Notes: generated by a model from the sequence alone, not told the origin. A DNA stretch of 41,300 bases from Plantago elongata (GCA_036897095.1 JAYMSP010000786.1:1-41300); one strand, 5' to 3'. Counted from the stretch's first letter, positions 27,331-40,353 are shown. A program made the numbers and translations.

Positions 27331-30300
27331 AGAAATTTACCTAAAAACTCGAGTTTCAAGTAAGATGCACTTTTTGGACTGCTTGCCTCCTTATTCAATA
27401 AGGTTTTATTTATCGAATCTTTTCTTACCCCCGGATAAAAAAATTAACTAATTAGAATGTACTTGTCTTAATTTAATACAACTTGTTAACAGATTCCCCG
27501 AAAAGACAGAGTGTTCCCCGTTCCTAACAATAGAATTATTTTGTGTATGGCTGGCTTATATGGCTAAAAAGAGTATTAGGTAATGTAAGTGTATAACAGA
27601 ACACAAAAGCGGACTCGTTTTGCTAAGAAAGGCCTTAGCGCAAGGAGAGAATCAAGATTTAGTTGTTCTTTAGGTTTACGAAATACTCAATTACAGAATA
27701 AATAGCATTAGAGATATTTGGGGCGTGGTTTGGCATTAAACTACTTTTTGAACAGGACCACCACAATACTAGTATTCCATAGAAAGAAAAGAGAAACAGG
27801 TAATGATTCATTTAAGAAGAAATCTTGAAAGACTAAAAATGTGGGGAGAAAGAAGCACTATAGACCCTTAGCCATTAGTTTATTAAGGTAGTTTTTTAGA
27901 TAGTATATATAATACGAATATTCTAAGCAGGAACATGGGGTAGAATTTTTTATTATTCGTGAAAGTAATGACAAAACAAAAAGGCAATCAATAAGCAGAA
28001 AGAACGAGATCGGATCGGGGTTTACGGAAGGATTAAAAGTTGGAGAAGATCTACGTAATTGCAATGATTGCAAAAAGTATAACTTTGAACAAAAGGATAA
28101 GTACCCGACATCATAACTATACTTTTCTCACATGTTTCTATTTAGGATATATTTTAGATAGAGTAGACATTGCTTGACCTGCTTCCTTAAAATAGACTTA
28201 GCTACGTGGTATCATATTGTCTTGGAACAAATCAATCCGTAAATAATCTTCCTTAGTTCAAGTTCAGTAAATGCACGATGCTTGTAAAGTAAAAGGTGTA
28301 AACTATATAAATACAGAGTACGTGTAGCGTCTAATAGATATTAAAAATTAAAACAACAAATTATACAGTAGTACTTTTGTCGCCAAGTGAATCTTTACTT
28401 ACCTGCCTCTGGTTCTATAATTTCTATAAAGTCAAATAATGACTCTACTTAAAGTAGGTCTCACCACCAATTTCTATTGCAAATATTATTGGTAAGTAGA
28501 TATTTCGTCTAAAGGTACTTTCTTATTGACTCTCTTTTGTTAACAGGTAGCAAAGCCCTCAAGAAACTCTGATTCACTCAAAGAGCATACGTATGACGAC
28601 TGTCACATAAAAGCACTGCACTTGTTGGGTAGGCTGAAACACTTATTAGATCCACAAAAATTACTTGGCAAGAGATATTTATGTGTAAAAAAAGCGGCAT
28701 GTTCTAGAGAAGAAAACAAATAAAGTACATACTAGTACAAATAAAAAAGTAATAATTTCTTTTTAAATTATGACACAAATAAATATCTTTATTTTATTTC
28801 ATTATATATATTTCAGATTTAACCATATTTTCATTTTAAGGAGTAAGTAATTCACAACGAATATTTGACACACAAAAATGAAACGCAAACTTAGAACAAT
28901 AGAATGAATTGATGCAACTGCTGACACGATTAGCATATTTTTTTTTATTTATTTAAGGAATTAACCATTTGTAAACCTTAAAGCATACTTACGTCTTAGT
29001 AAAAACGCAGCTAAAGATAGAGATAAGAGAGATATAAAGTAAAAAGATAATTAAGTGATAAGGAAAGAAGATATTTCTTAGAAAATGCTGCAAAAAGAAT
29101 AACTCCTTAGGTATAGTTTGGGAATTGTATTTCCTTTTGTTGTGCTAGACCTATAAAATAAAAAATCATAGAATTATAGTTAAATTTCACTTTAGGCCGG
29201 TAGAAGAAGCACATTTCTCAATCATAAAGTCCACCCTATTCCTTTAAAATTAGCAGTCAGTCGGGTATTCAATTCATTTCCTTTGTTTATATCCAACAAA
29301 TACTTCTTAAATAGATTCTTGTCCTGGTGAGATAAGATATACCCTTATTTCCCTTACTTCTTTTTATTTTATGTGTGCTATAATATAAGTAAATTAAGAT
29401 GCCTTCTCTTTGTCTTTAGACAAAAGTAAAAAACTCCGGTGTCTAGGAGATTTAATGAGAACAGTATTATTTTCCAAAAAGTTTCCAAAAGTATAGACAT
29501 TCTTTTCAACAAGATATTTTGGTCTATATACAATATGGTACCTTTGCGAAAGAAAGGAGTACAGGTCCTTGTTTGTTTGGAATTATCGCTACATTTCATC
29601 ATACATGACTCTGAACAATTAAATATATTTTCACTTGTAAGTTATTCCCACCCAAGGTCAATTAGACAGATTCCTTTAGGAAGAATCGAGCAAACTTTCC
29701 CACTTTTTCGCAGCAAACAAGCTCTTCAGCTCCCTGGGTTTTTCATTCTAGGCCTGTACGTAACAACTTTTTTTGTATACTAGAGTATGAAATATTGTCT
29801 TTTCCTTTTCTTAACGTATTTATAACACAGTATATATAAATATAGAATTATGGGTTATACTTCCACTTTTTGCTACTCTATATACATATAATATGTCGGG
29901 TTGCCCCAGATCCCTTCTTTCTTATTTTTTTTACTTTGTGTTTGTGCAAAGTTATAAGTCTGTATCTTGGTATCTCTGCCACAAATAAAAGCGAATCAAC
30001 ACTGTTAAAATAACTAAATAACTATAATACTCTAAGAAGATAACACAGTTTCTTTTAATTAGGTTTAAGATAGTAATCTAGTCAGCAACAAAAAGGGAAA
30101 CTAGAAAAAGGAAGTATCCTTGTGGAGGAATGCGGAGTCGAGAGAAAAGATCCAAAATCAAACAGAAACAGTAGTTGAAAGCTTATTAGGTAAGTTAAAG
30201 TGAGCAATCAATCCCTCCGATGTATGTTTAATAAAATAAATAGTATAATCGATGTAGTATAAATCAAGATAAGATCATCCAACAAGATCAGCAAAAACAC

Positions 30301-30620
30301 CATATTTGAAAAAGGAGCGACCTATTGGCTATAAGTTCCAACAAAATCGATCAAAATAGTAAGAACAGAGCAATTATAAAAAAGGGAGCCCAAAAAGAAG
30401 ATCTTCTAGATTATTTATCCTCCTGCCAAACGGAATCTTGCTGCTAAGGGAACACCCCTTAAAATCTTGGTCATAATATTTATGTCAACTTCATTTTCAT
30501 TTGCACAACATTTTCCTATCTTTTCGCCAATTTAACCAACTACACAAAATATGGGGTCGAACGCAACAAGTTACTTCAGATTTTTAGAATAATGAGATCC
30601 TATGCTAGTCATAGAAAATA

Positions 30621-30643
30621 CTTACGCTTTTGGAAAAGCGTAG
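30621..30643. repeat. Inverted repeat tacgctttt / aaaagcgta
   Basis: Nine-base perfect arms at 30623-30631 and 30634-30642 separated by gg, extended outward by a wobble-compatible pair and a further C/G pair. The gcgta core gives it more weight than AT-only dyads. It lies in type B DNA with no gene next to it. Confidence 0.7.
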
Positions 30644-32825
30644 GAAGACTCAGCAGAGGGAAAAGTCAGAAAAGAGAGACAACTAGAATATGGCACTTTA
30701 CTTACACCTTTCGTGGTGCTATAGATATCCTTTGTTCCTGAATTGTAAGCATAAAAACCTGTGTTCTCTCTCTTGTCAAAAATTTATGGCTAATATCGGC
30801 ATGTGAACTCTGACATCTTTAAACACAAAACAAGGGCAATTCGATATTTTTTTTTTAGGCAGACATCCACATTGTTCAAGTAAGTAGTATAGAAAACTAA
30901 TATTAATCTAGAGTGAAAGTCTAGTCTTCCAGGCAAATAAAGAGCTGTACGAAGACTCGCCGAAAGAAAAATTATTTTTACACCTTTTTGCTTGTGTATT
31001 CTATCTGTTTTGATTAATGTCGAAAAAACTAATATGTCTAATAAAATATGTGTTATATCAATTCAATGACTTTGGCCTAAGTGTCTAGTTTATATTTAAT
31101 TTATAAGAAAAAGGGTCGTTTACTCATTAATAACAAACACCACGTGGCTATCACTTTTCATAAGTTTCTACATAGTGGCGATTGTTGTAGGAATCAAAAA
31201 AGGGACAACAGTATTTATTTTATTTGGTCTATCTAAAAAAGTATCCAGAGGACTGGGTAGAAAAAAGAGACTTATGCTTTCTTTGGTGTATAAATAAAAT
31301 AGAATGTACCCTTTGTCTAATGGAAAATGAATGAAGGAAAATGAACGATGTAAGTTATCCATCCCGAAAGAATACCGTTAGAAAAAAGAAAAATAGGTTT
31401 CAAAGAGAGAGAGTCTCAGAATATTTTCCTTTATAAATTTCATTTCTACGCAAATTGCCTAAAAACGTGGACTGTTTTTGAGTCTTTATCTTTTTTATTT
31501 TTTTTAGTCATTTTCCTTTTTTATCTGTATTCTTTTGTATTATAGAAACACCCCTTCTTCTCGATTTATTACTACTATGATGACCTTTGTGCTTAATAAC
31601 TTGTGTTCTTACTTTATTAAAAAAAATTGTATGTAAACCCTTTTATTTCATGTTTTTGCTATACCAAATTAAAGAAGATTTTAGAATTTTAACTCCCTTG
31701 TTCTTTTATTTTAGGGAAACCAAACGCCTGCATAAGGAAATATTTCATTTAATACCAAACAAATATGATCGTATCAATTAAAGAACTTCGGTAAAAAAGT
31801 GTATCTTAGATCTTGTAATTATAGTGATAGTGAGTGGTGGAGTCTTTACTTTAGATAAAAAAATGTTCGTGTAAAATTGCATATTCACCATAATATATAT
31901 AATATAGATAAAAATAAAAGAAAAATGAAGTTAATACATTGGTATCTTTTTTACGTACAAGGTTTCTTCCTAACGCAGTACTTAACCTAAACTAACCTAT
32001 ATATATATGTAATGGAATTGGCTGGCTTTGGACTCCTTTATCTATTTTACTTACTACGACGCAACAAAATAACCTACCGGAAATTGGTCAAATTGGTAAA
32101 TATCTTACTCGTACTCGACAGCAGGACTAAAAATAAAACTATAATAGACAAACCTAGACTTGTTTCTTGGAATAGAATATGAGAGTATAGTGTGAACCCA
32201 AAAGAAAACGAAGCGAGACTTACTTTTCTATAGAATTCTAATTCTTTTATGCCCTTAGTTGTTTAAAGGAAAGGTGAAGGCTGCACGGCTATAAACTCCC
32301 ATTTTTCTAGCCTTTTCTGCAACAAGTAAACAACAAATGATTACGCAATGTAATAATGACACCATATTTTCTTTGATAACTTCTTCAAGCAAATTCGGCG
32401 AACACCTAAATTTAAAGTAACGCTCATATAAGTTGGGATTCTTATTTCACAGCACGAGAGGCAGCAAAGATGGCTTCTTTTAATAAAATAGGAAAGTTGG
32501 CGAAATCAAAGGTATATATTCAAAAAAAATTCCTTTGCTCTAAAGTTTACCCTAGGCAGTGAGGCCCTTAGTAAAGAATTAAAGGATTAGCTATATTCTT
32601 ATAAGAGAATTCTTTAAACAAACTTATATTTTTAAGAAATTACCCAGGATACTATGCTTACTTAAGAGAGTTCCTTAGTTTTATGAATAATATATTAACA
32701 ACTCTTTGTTTACACTCTTACTAAATGGAGATATTTAGAAGAAAGAGTTTACTTTATATATATTTATCAAAGCTAGTAATAGGCGTTTGCACAAAGTATT
32801 CTGTAACATAAAAGAAGACTTATTT

Positions 32826-32864
32826 TATCTTTATTACTATAATAATATTATAGTAATAAAGATA
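32826..32864. repeat. Inverted repeat, 18-bp perfect arms, 3-base loop
   Basis: The arm tatctttattactataat at 32826-32843, the loop aat at 32844-32846, and the exact complement at 32847-32864. This is the longest exact inverted repeat I found. It sits about 300 bases inside the left limit of block A4. An intact perfect palindrome is unexpected in a block otherwise eroded by mutation, so it may have formed or been corrected after mutation stopped. Confidence 0.9.
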
Positions 32865-34050
32865 GATCCTTAAGAAAGAAGTGTATCCTTGAAGTTAGTA
32901 GTAAGACTTGTTTGTATCATAAGAAATAGCTAGAATATATATACCCTCGCTCTTTATTTAGAATGATTCCTATGCTTATATAATAAGAAAGGTTATATAA
33001 GCCTACCATTATAAATGCTTTACTATCCAAAATTTGAAGAGAGAATTTAGTTATCCTATAAGTAAGTATACTCACAAGTATAGGGAATCATTATACTCTC
33101 TATGAAGCAATTCTTATTATTTAAGTACATTAGCTGTGTAAGAGAAAGAGGCTCTTGCGCTTGTAGGAATTATCTTTTATTATAAGTATGTTATTTAGTA
33201 ACTCTATACTATAGTAGGGTATGCCCTCTTAGTGAAGCAGGATAAAAGAGACTATTATCCCTTCAAAACTATTAGTAGAGATTACTGAATAGTGTTTATT
33301 TATATAACCTATATCTATATAATTTATAGCGAGTAACTGTAAACTAGGGAGATTTTTTAACTATTAAATAGTTTTACCGGGCAACTCGAGCACTTTTTAT
33401 GAGTATTTACAGGAGCTTATCCATTTTCTATGACTATAAAAGTAAAACTCTCTTAAGTAAAATAATACGTCTCTTGTAGTTTTATAATCTCTTTAGAAAT
33501 ATTTAAGCGTAAGATAACTCTCTATGTCACTTATTAATATACTTTTTTTAATATAAAAGTAGGAATAATAGGCTTTCTATTTCTATCTTAGTAGAGTATA
33601 TTGTAGATTATAAACAAGTCCTTCTATACCTATAAAGTGCAAGTACTAGCTCACTTTAATTAAACATTAAAATTATGCTCTAAGATAAGTCTAAGTACTT
33701 AAGTCTCCTCTATTTATTATATAAAGAACTAGTAAACTAAACGACATCAGAGGCAGAAAGCTCTCCCCCATATTAAGATATTATTACAAAAGGTCATGCT
33801 TTATCCCTTAATGGACCTGTGAATATATTTATAAATAAGACTCTCAAGCATTTTATTGATAACTAGATAGGGAGCAAATGCTTGCCTTATAATATCATAT
33901 AAATACTAGAGTAACTAAGGGTGGAAGGGGGCTAACACTATAAAGAGTCTAGAGTAATTAAGTAGTTACTTTTATAATCTAAAATAAAAAGATTTATTAT
34001 AACTAATAAAAATAGAGATAATAAATATAAGGATACTTTAACTATAAGTT

Positions 34051-34063
34051 ATTAATAATTAAG
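34051..34063 (+). repeat. Variant of the recurrent near-palindrome
   Basis: attaataattaag, one base different from cttaataattaag at 14235 and 35800, in the most TpA-rich part of block A4. Confidence 0.35.
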
Positions 34064-35799
34064 TAAGCCTCTAAACCCTACTATAGGGGAGGAGCTTTTA
34101 ATAAACTCTCTTCTAACTAAGTTGTGTATAAATAGTTTATTACACTAGGCAAACATATTATAAAGAATAAAGCACACCCCTAATATTATAATTATAGCGT
34201 GTAACTAAAGATTACTCTTTGTATTTTAAAGGAAGGGTTTTATTTATTAAGAATTTTATTAAGAAGAGTAGACTCCTATAGGGAAAATACACCCTCATAT
34301 TCTCTAACAACTCACTATTTTATAGGATTAATTAAAAATAGAACATAAAGATTAGGAAAGCAGCCTTCTATAAGTTACTATTGAATTATTTAAACCTAGT
34401 AATGAGTAAAACTGCCTCCTTATAATATTTCTAACTATGTATTATGTATACAAGGGATTCTTAAAGTATAAATAAATAAGTATCCTTTCTTTGACTATTC
34501 TAATTAAAAGTCTTAGGTATCTAAGGCATAGCGCGTATCTTTTTATATATAAAAAATAAAAGCGTAAACTATACTATAAATAACTAAGAGAAGCATACTC
34601 TATTTATTAAATAGAAATAATATAGTTTATTCTCCTCTTATGCAGAGGAAAATAGCCTTGTACCTTAAAGGTATAGATTTTATAACTAGAAATAGGGGTG
34701 CTCTATTACATAGAATAATCTAGAGAGAATTACTTGGTTAGGTTTCTCGTAAGGCATCTCTTTACTTACAAAGTATTATTACACAAATATATTAAAGGGG
34801 AGCCCTTTTAACTATGTCTTATAATAGAATATTTACTAAATAGAGAGAACTGGGGTGGTCTAGGGTATAAAAAAGCACGCATATATATATAATAGAGTTT
34901 AATCTTCCTTATTTAATTATTAGTAAAATAATTATGGAGTACTTAATTAAAGGAATATACTCTTACCTTAATAAACAAGTATATTCTTATAAAACAGGTG
35001 CAAAGGAAATATCTTCTTAGTACTAACTTAATTATTATTTATACATAGTATATACTTAAGATCTTCCCTTAACTTATAGAGTATTTTATAAAGTTTACAT
35101 AATTATTTATTAGAGAGGAGTTACTTATGCTAGAGTAGTGTTATTACCATCGTCTTAGAGAGAATATTAGAGTTATGTTTGCTATCCTATAAGAATTCAT
35201 CTTATATTAAGTACTTAAATTTAACATATTACATAGACCTTATTTTTTTATGAGAACTAGGGAGTACCCTTCCCCCTCTTCTCTGTTACACAAACTTATT
35301 AAGGTACAAGAAAGATCCTATTACATAATTAAGTGACTTACTTTAAAAATCATAAGTAACGGGAGGGTAAAAGATTAAGTCTTTTCTCTTACGCAACTAA
35401 ATCCAATCCATATAAACTTATATAGGCTACCTCTCTTATTTAATAAATAAGCATGCTCTCTCTCAAGAGTATAAAATAATATGGTATGGGCTAACTCTTT
35501 TTTCTAATATACATGTAATTCTTAAAAGAGTGAGGGAAGATATACCTTTTATAAACACTCCTTTAAGAGGCGTCTATTTATATAAAAAGTTGTAGGTCTT
35601 CTCTTGATTATAGATTAATAGGTTAGTAAAAAGACTTAGAGAGTTACTTTTGCGCTATAGATTTTTATACTTTTTATTTTAGTAAAGTTCACTTATAAAA
35701 TGTTTTTGTATACCTCCTTGTTAAAAAATAGTAATTATATTCTAGTAAATAATTGTACCTAAGTTATACTAGATTAGGCACGCCGCTTTACTAGCATAA

Positions 35800-35812
35800 C
35801 TTAATAATTAAG
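35800..35812 (+). repeat. Recurrent near-palindrome cttaataattaag
   Basis: Identical to 14235-14247. With flanks it forms aacttaat, a central A, and attaagtt, an 8-bp perfect dyad. Confidence 0.5.
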
Positions 35813-38077
35813 TTGCTCTTTATGTAAAAATGCTCTTCTAAGAAAGCTTCTTAAGTAATTATATTAATAAAGAAGTGACTCTCCTTAGTAAAGAATAAGT
35901 ATAGAACTCTCTCTAATACAGACTAAGTGATTGAGGATACTATTTTGATAGGGACGTTTATTAAGTAACTCAAGTATATAAGGTCTTCCCTATGTAACAA
36001 CATAGCAACTATAAGTTAAATAACTAGTTTATAGTAAGTACTTTGCTAAGCCTTTCTTAAGTAAATACTCTCTAAAAGGGGAAAGCGCTTCTATCTCTTA
36101 ATAAACTATTAGTGAAATATGAGACATAAAGGGTAACTCGTCTATTAATTATTTAAGACAAGGTTGCCCCCATACTCTACTACCATAATTAAAAGTAGTA
36201 CCTAAGTGACTTCTTGTGCTTGATTAAGAGTGACTTCTAATAATAATAATATAACCTTAAAAAACTCTTGTACAAGCAATTAGTTTATTACAAATCTTTT
36301 CCCTTACTCTTACAAGAAGGAGTGTTTATACGCTAATCAAGAGCATGGCCCTTTATAATATTAATACTTTGGAGAAATAGGACTCTTGTAAAATTAATAA
36401 ATACTTATAGTTATATTTAAGACATTTAATTAGATTAGGCCTTTTTGTATTATAACTTTAATAGGTACATAGCTCTTTCAGGAGACTTTACTTATCACTT
36501 TTACCTTTAAAAAAGGAGTGTAATATAATAGATAACTTAGCAAGAGATCGTATTCATTAAAAACCTCTATGATACGTATTAGTGAGCACTTCTTCCTTAT
36601 ACATTTGTTTAAATTATTACATTTTAAGAGAGAGGGGTCTATCTTACTTAATTTATTGCTTATGAGAAAGAGTTAGTTACTTAATAGCGTAAATACCTTG
36701 CACTTAATACACTTCATGTATATGGGTAGGAATTTTAGTTATACTTTCATTTTCTTTGAGCAAGTTTTTATATTAATTATATTTAATTAAATTATATTTA
36801 AGTATGATTCTATGTGTTTGAGTGACTCTGCCCTTTCTTAGAAATGAGAACAAAATTGTCTCGACAAAGAAAACCAAAGAGTTGTGACAACAATATATAT
36901 AAGAACAATATAAAAGCAAGAATAAAGAAGATATAGTAAATACTTTACCTCGCTTAGAAAAAAGAAAAAAATAATAATCCACTGCTCAATTCTACGAAGA
37001 TCTTTTTCGCAGGCAGTGGTTTTGGAAAAAGTAAAGAAAGCCAAAAAGATTAATCTATATAAGAAAAACAGAGTCTTAATTAAAGGCTATCCGTTCTTAG
37101 TATTTTACTTAGTTATTTAGTTAGTAAATCATTTTACACTGTAGTGTTTCCGTTTATTAGGCATCATGATTGGAGCATAAGATTGCAGATACGTTTTTCC
37201 TCTAGACAACCTTAGGTGATTACGCCTTGTATTCTATTTATTTTTCCTACTTTCTTGGAATTTTCTAGCACGATAGTAAGAGAGTCAAAGCGAGAATTCA
37301 TCTGTATTTGAAAAATAAAATATAGTTAGAAATTAAATAAACGAGACGTCCTCTTTCTCTTTTTGCCTATTTTTTTACCTTTTAGATTAATATGACATCC
37401 TTAATAAAAATTAAAAGGGAATTAAATCTTCTCGTTGACTACTAATTAGTTTAACGGACGGTGGCTGCAGTAGACTCTGTGATATATATGATATTCGTAT
37501 TTCTGTATTTAAACTGGAAATTACTCGTATATAAAAGGATTTAGAAATTCTATATACTTAAGGAAAAGGAAATTGTTGTTTAGTTTCTATCCTATTTTTT
37601 TATATTATAACAAACAAATAAAAATATTAGTGCATAACACGGGTTCATTGGCATGTATAGATAAATAAGAGGTATTCACAGCCCTATGCAAACACGTCGC
37701 TGTGTGAGGTAAATTCCAGCCCAGCGTTCTTTCGTTCTTTGTAATAGAATATGTAGATAAAGATCTTCTTGGACAAGTTTTTTTCTTTTCTCCTGCATTA
37801 TTCCGAATCCCTAAGCAACTTAGTAAACTAATTACTCTAACCTTCCTTATTTAATTTAATTTAAGTTTCGGTTTTGAGCCTCGACACAACTGCGGCTACC
37901 TATTGTAAGTTTTTCCCACGCGGATAGTCTTGAATATTATAACTGTAACTGTTTGTCAGATTATGAAACATTTATTTACTTTTAGGTTTAGATTTATAAT
38001 ATAGATAGCGATACGTTTACTACATCTCCTTCATTTACCTTACATTCTTTTTGTGGTCATCCTTGATCTTGTATCCT

Positions 38078-38089
38078 TATATATATATA
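38078..38089. repeat. (TA)n tract
   Basis: Six uninterrupted TA units, simple-sequence DNA in type B segment 4. Confidence 0.75.
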
Positions 38090-38422
38090 GATATTAGTAG
38101 TGCGGGATTGGCCGTCTGGTTGTACTCTTAAAGCTTTTACTAATACAAAGAATATACACCTCTATATATAGTATAGTACATTAAATGTATTTTTTTTTAG
38201 GGGTAAAATAAGTAGAAACATCACATTCCTAGAAATATCCAATCAATAGTATTAATTCTCTGGTACTACCGGTATTTATTATTTATAGATTTTCCCAAGC
38301 TTAGTTAGGTTCTTTTTCCACGAGTGGAATTTCCTTTCTATTCCTTTTCTAGTAATTGCATTGTTTGTTAGAACTTTCTATTATACCCACATTTCAGAAT
38401 TCAGGACTAGACGCTTTTATAT

Positions 38423-38445
38423 TATTAAATAGAATTTATTTAATA
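38423..38445. repeat. Inverted repeat, 9-bp arms, 5-base spacer
   Basis: tattaaata at 38423-38431, spacer gaatt, and the exact complement tatttaata at 38437-38445. AT-only arms make a chance origin plausible. Confidence 0.6.
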
Positions 38446-40353
38446 GTTAATTTAAGGAAAACTTGAAAACTCATGAATTCTATTGTGAATCTCATAAACT
38501 TTGGTAGTAAATCATTTTTATTTTTGTGGACGAATCTCTTATACCTGATAAGTTTATATCTAATAGAATTCTATAATGCACAATAACAAAGGACGACTAT
38601 GCCATATTTTTTTTTACACCTCAATTCCTTTTTGTTGTATACTTTCCAGTTAGTTTAATTATGGGTGCTTCTCAAGGACTACATTTTGATACTGTTTTTC
38701 TATTTATTTTGTTAAAAACAACTCTTCCATTTCATAGTTGTAAGTATATGCTTGAATTTATTTTTATGTCTGTTAATATAAATATAGTAGGTAGTATCGA
38801 GTCGAAAATAAGAGAAGTCTAATATCCTTTCCTTATCTTTTTTAATCTCTAGCAACAGAATAATTATAGATAGTAGAACATATTCCTTGTTTATGAAATA
38901 TAGAACTAAATTCTTCTAGTAAATTTTATTTTGGGCGTATTTCGTTTAATTGTGTATATTGCATGCAGTCATAATCTTTTCAGACTTTCCTTTCTAGTAT
39001 CCTCGTTCGTGAATTCGAATTCCTTTTGCTAAGTTTACAAATTTACAAGATTTGTTCTCTTTTTTAATTTTTTTTACTATCTATTTATCTTGCTCTACTT
39101 TAATGTTTAATGTATGAACTTAGTTGGAATTGGAACAGCCAGCAAAAACTAGGGATTACTCTTCTAGTGAGCGTGTATTTAACCTAATCTAATAAAGTAT
39201 CTTTGTATTTTGGTGAGTTGTTAGTGATGCTTGAATATGTCTTGCTGCCAGGTTGACTACTAAATCGAAAACACATATCATTGCTGCCTATAGGACAACA
39301 ACTTCCTCAAGAAACTCAATAAAATCTCTTGAATTTCCTAATTACTCTGCATGTTAATTAATGGACTTCTTTATTTATTAAAGAATATAAATATAGATAG
39401 AAAGAAACTATATTATTCTAATTATACCTTTCTTTTCAAAAGCTGGTTGTAACTATGTATTCTGGGCGATAATTTACAGTAAAATAATCACAGGAAGCAC
39501 GAGTGGATACTACTTTTTCTTTAATTCCCACTACAAAGATAAAAAAAGAAAAGACATAAACAATTGTACAGAACACGTCTAGTGTCTAACAGAGCTAAAT
39601 TTTGATTCTTTCCCTTTTTTACTTATTTGCGAAATAGAAAAACTCTATAATTATTCTAATTGAGAAACCCAAGGAGTTATAATTATAAAGACCTCGTTGA
39701 CTACCCAAATATCTATCTTAGTTCCGAAATGAAATGGCTTTCTTACTCTGTATTGTGTTTTTGTTTAAATATTTAGACCTAACTATTTCGTAAAGGTTGG
39801 AAAAGCACTACGAAAAATCAGTTCGACGAATACTACAGCTAAATTGTTATATTATATTTGACTCTTCTATTAAAAAGCAAATAAGATCTATGAAATATTG
39901 AGATATATAGTAATAGGGCGGTGATTTTTGTATGGATCTCTTCTCTTTTAATAATAGTGCTCAAAACTACAGGCACGGTTATTTATTTTTGTAAACAATA
40001 CCAAAGAAGTGTGTGTGGGATCTTCCTTTTCAACATTTATTTTTTTCTAGGATAGGAGCAAGGAATGAATAAAAATATTTACAAAATAAGGTCTAAATTT
40101 GTCATTTCATCTGTGATGAAGTTGTAGAAAGAGTCCGCTAGATGAAAGAAGGAATCGTTCTATGAAGGTTGGTTGTCTATTCCCTGGTTGGAAAGCCTTG
40201 CAGTGACCATGTCTCCAGAAAAGTTTCAGTACATATGGTACCCGGGGGTTGGACCCGGTAATTGCTTTAGATTCGATCCCGCCCTGTAAGTGGCGACCTT
40301 GTGACGAAGAGAGTTTCTTTCTTACTGGAGGCTAAAATCGTGAGCCAATTTGG

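Larger units (their letters stand above)
24190..32530. other. Type B segment 3: AT-rich, non-RIP-like, no convincing gene
   Basis: About 8.3 kb with normal CpA/TpG levels. It holds the densest set of short frames in the window, including 118 codons at 25362-25718 (opens at TTG, hydrophobic), 60 codons at 25869-26051 (ATG), 130 codons at 26434-26826 (ATG) and 114 codons at 29439-29783 (opens at GTG). None shows a recognised domain, and lengths near 120-130 codons are close to the chance limit for 41 kb of six-frame AT-rich sequence. Several hairpins are listed separately. Confidence 0.5.
32530..36750. repeat. Type A block 4: RIP-like, TpA-rich degenerate DNA
   Basis: About 4.2 kb with the clearest RIP-like signature. 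Positions 33961-34080 contain no CpA or TpG, 27 TpA and 17 ApT by hand count. No frame of 60 or more codons exists between 31782 and 36772. It carries the near-palindrome cttaataattaag at 35800, a one-mismatch version at 34051, and an 18-bp-arm inverted repeat at 32826. Length is compatible with a single degraded retrotransposon, but no LTRs, primer-binding site or polymerase motifs could be read. Confidence 0.7.
36750..40080. other. Type B segment 4: AT-rich, non-RIP-like, no gene seen
   Basis: About 3.3 kb between the last TpA-rich block and the GC-richer right end. Only two overlapping minus-strand frames of 68-69 codons occur, at 36773-37044; both are Phe/Tyr/Leu-rich and without motifs. 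The segment contains poly-T runs and a TA tract at 38078-38089. I see no structural RNA and no transposon ends. Confidence 0.5.

Noticed and set aside
29439..29783. 114-codon plus-strand frame
   Set aside because: It opens at GTG, overlaps an antisense frame of similar quality, and shows no domain.
18181..31140. 16-base identical string cattaataacaaacac at 18181 and 31125
   Set aside because: The flanks do not align, and about one 16-base match is expected by chance among all pairs of positions in 41 kb of such AT-rich DNA.
22911..35336. 17-base identical string attacataattaagtga in blocks A3 and A4
   Set aside because: Similarity does not extend on either side. In TpA-biased sequence this length is not evidence of homology.
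40265..40280. gattcgatccc resembles a tRNA T-loop or RNA polymerase III B box
   Set aside because: The bases around ttcgatc do not pair into a T stem, there is no acceptable A box or D arm at tRNA spacing, and no cloverleaf can be drawn on either strand.
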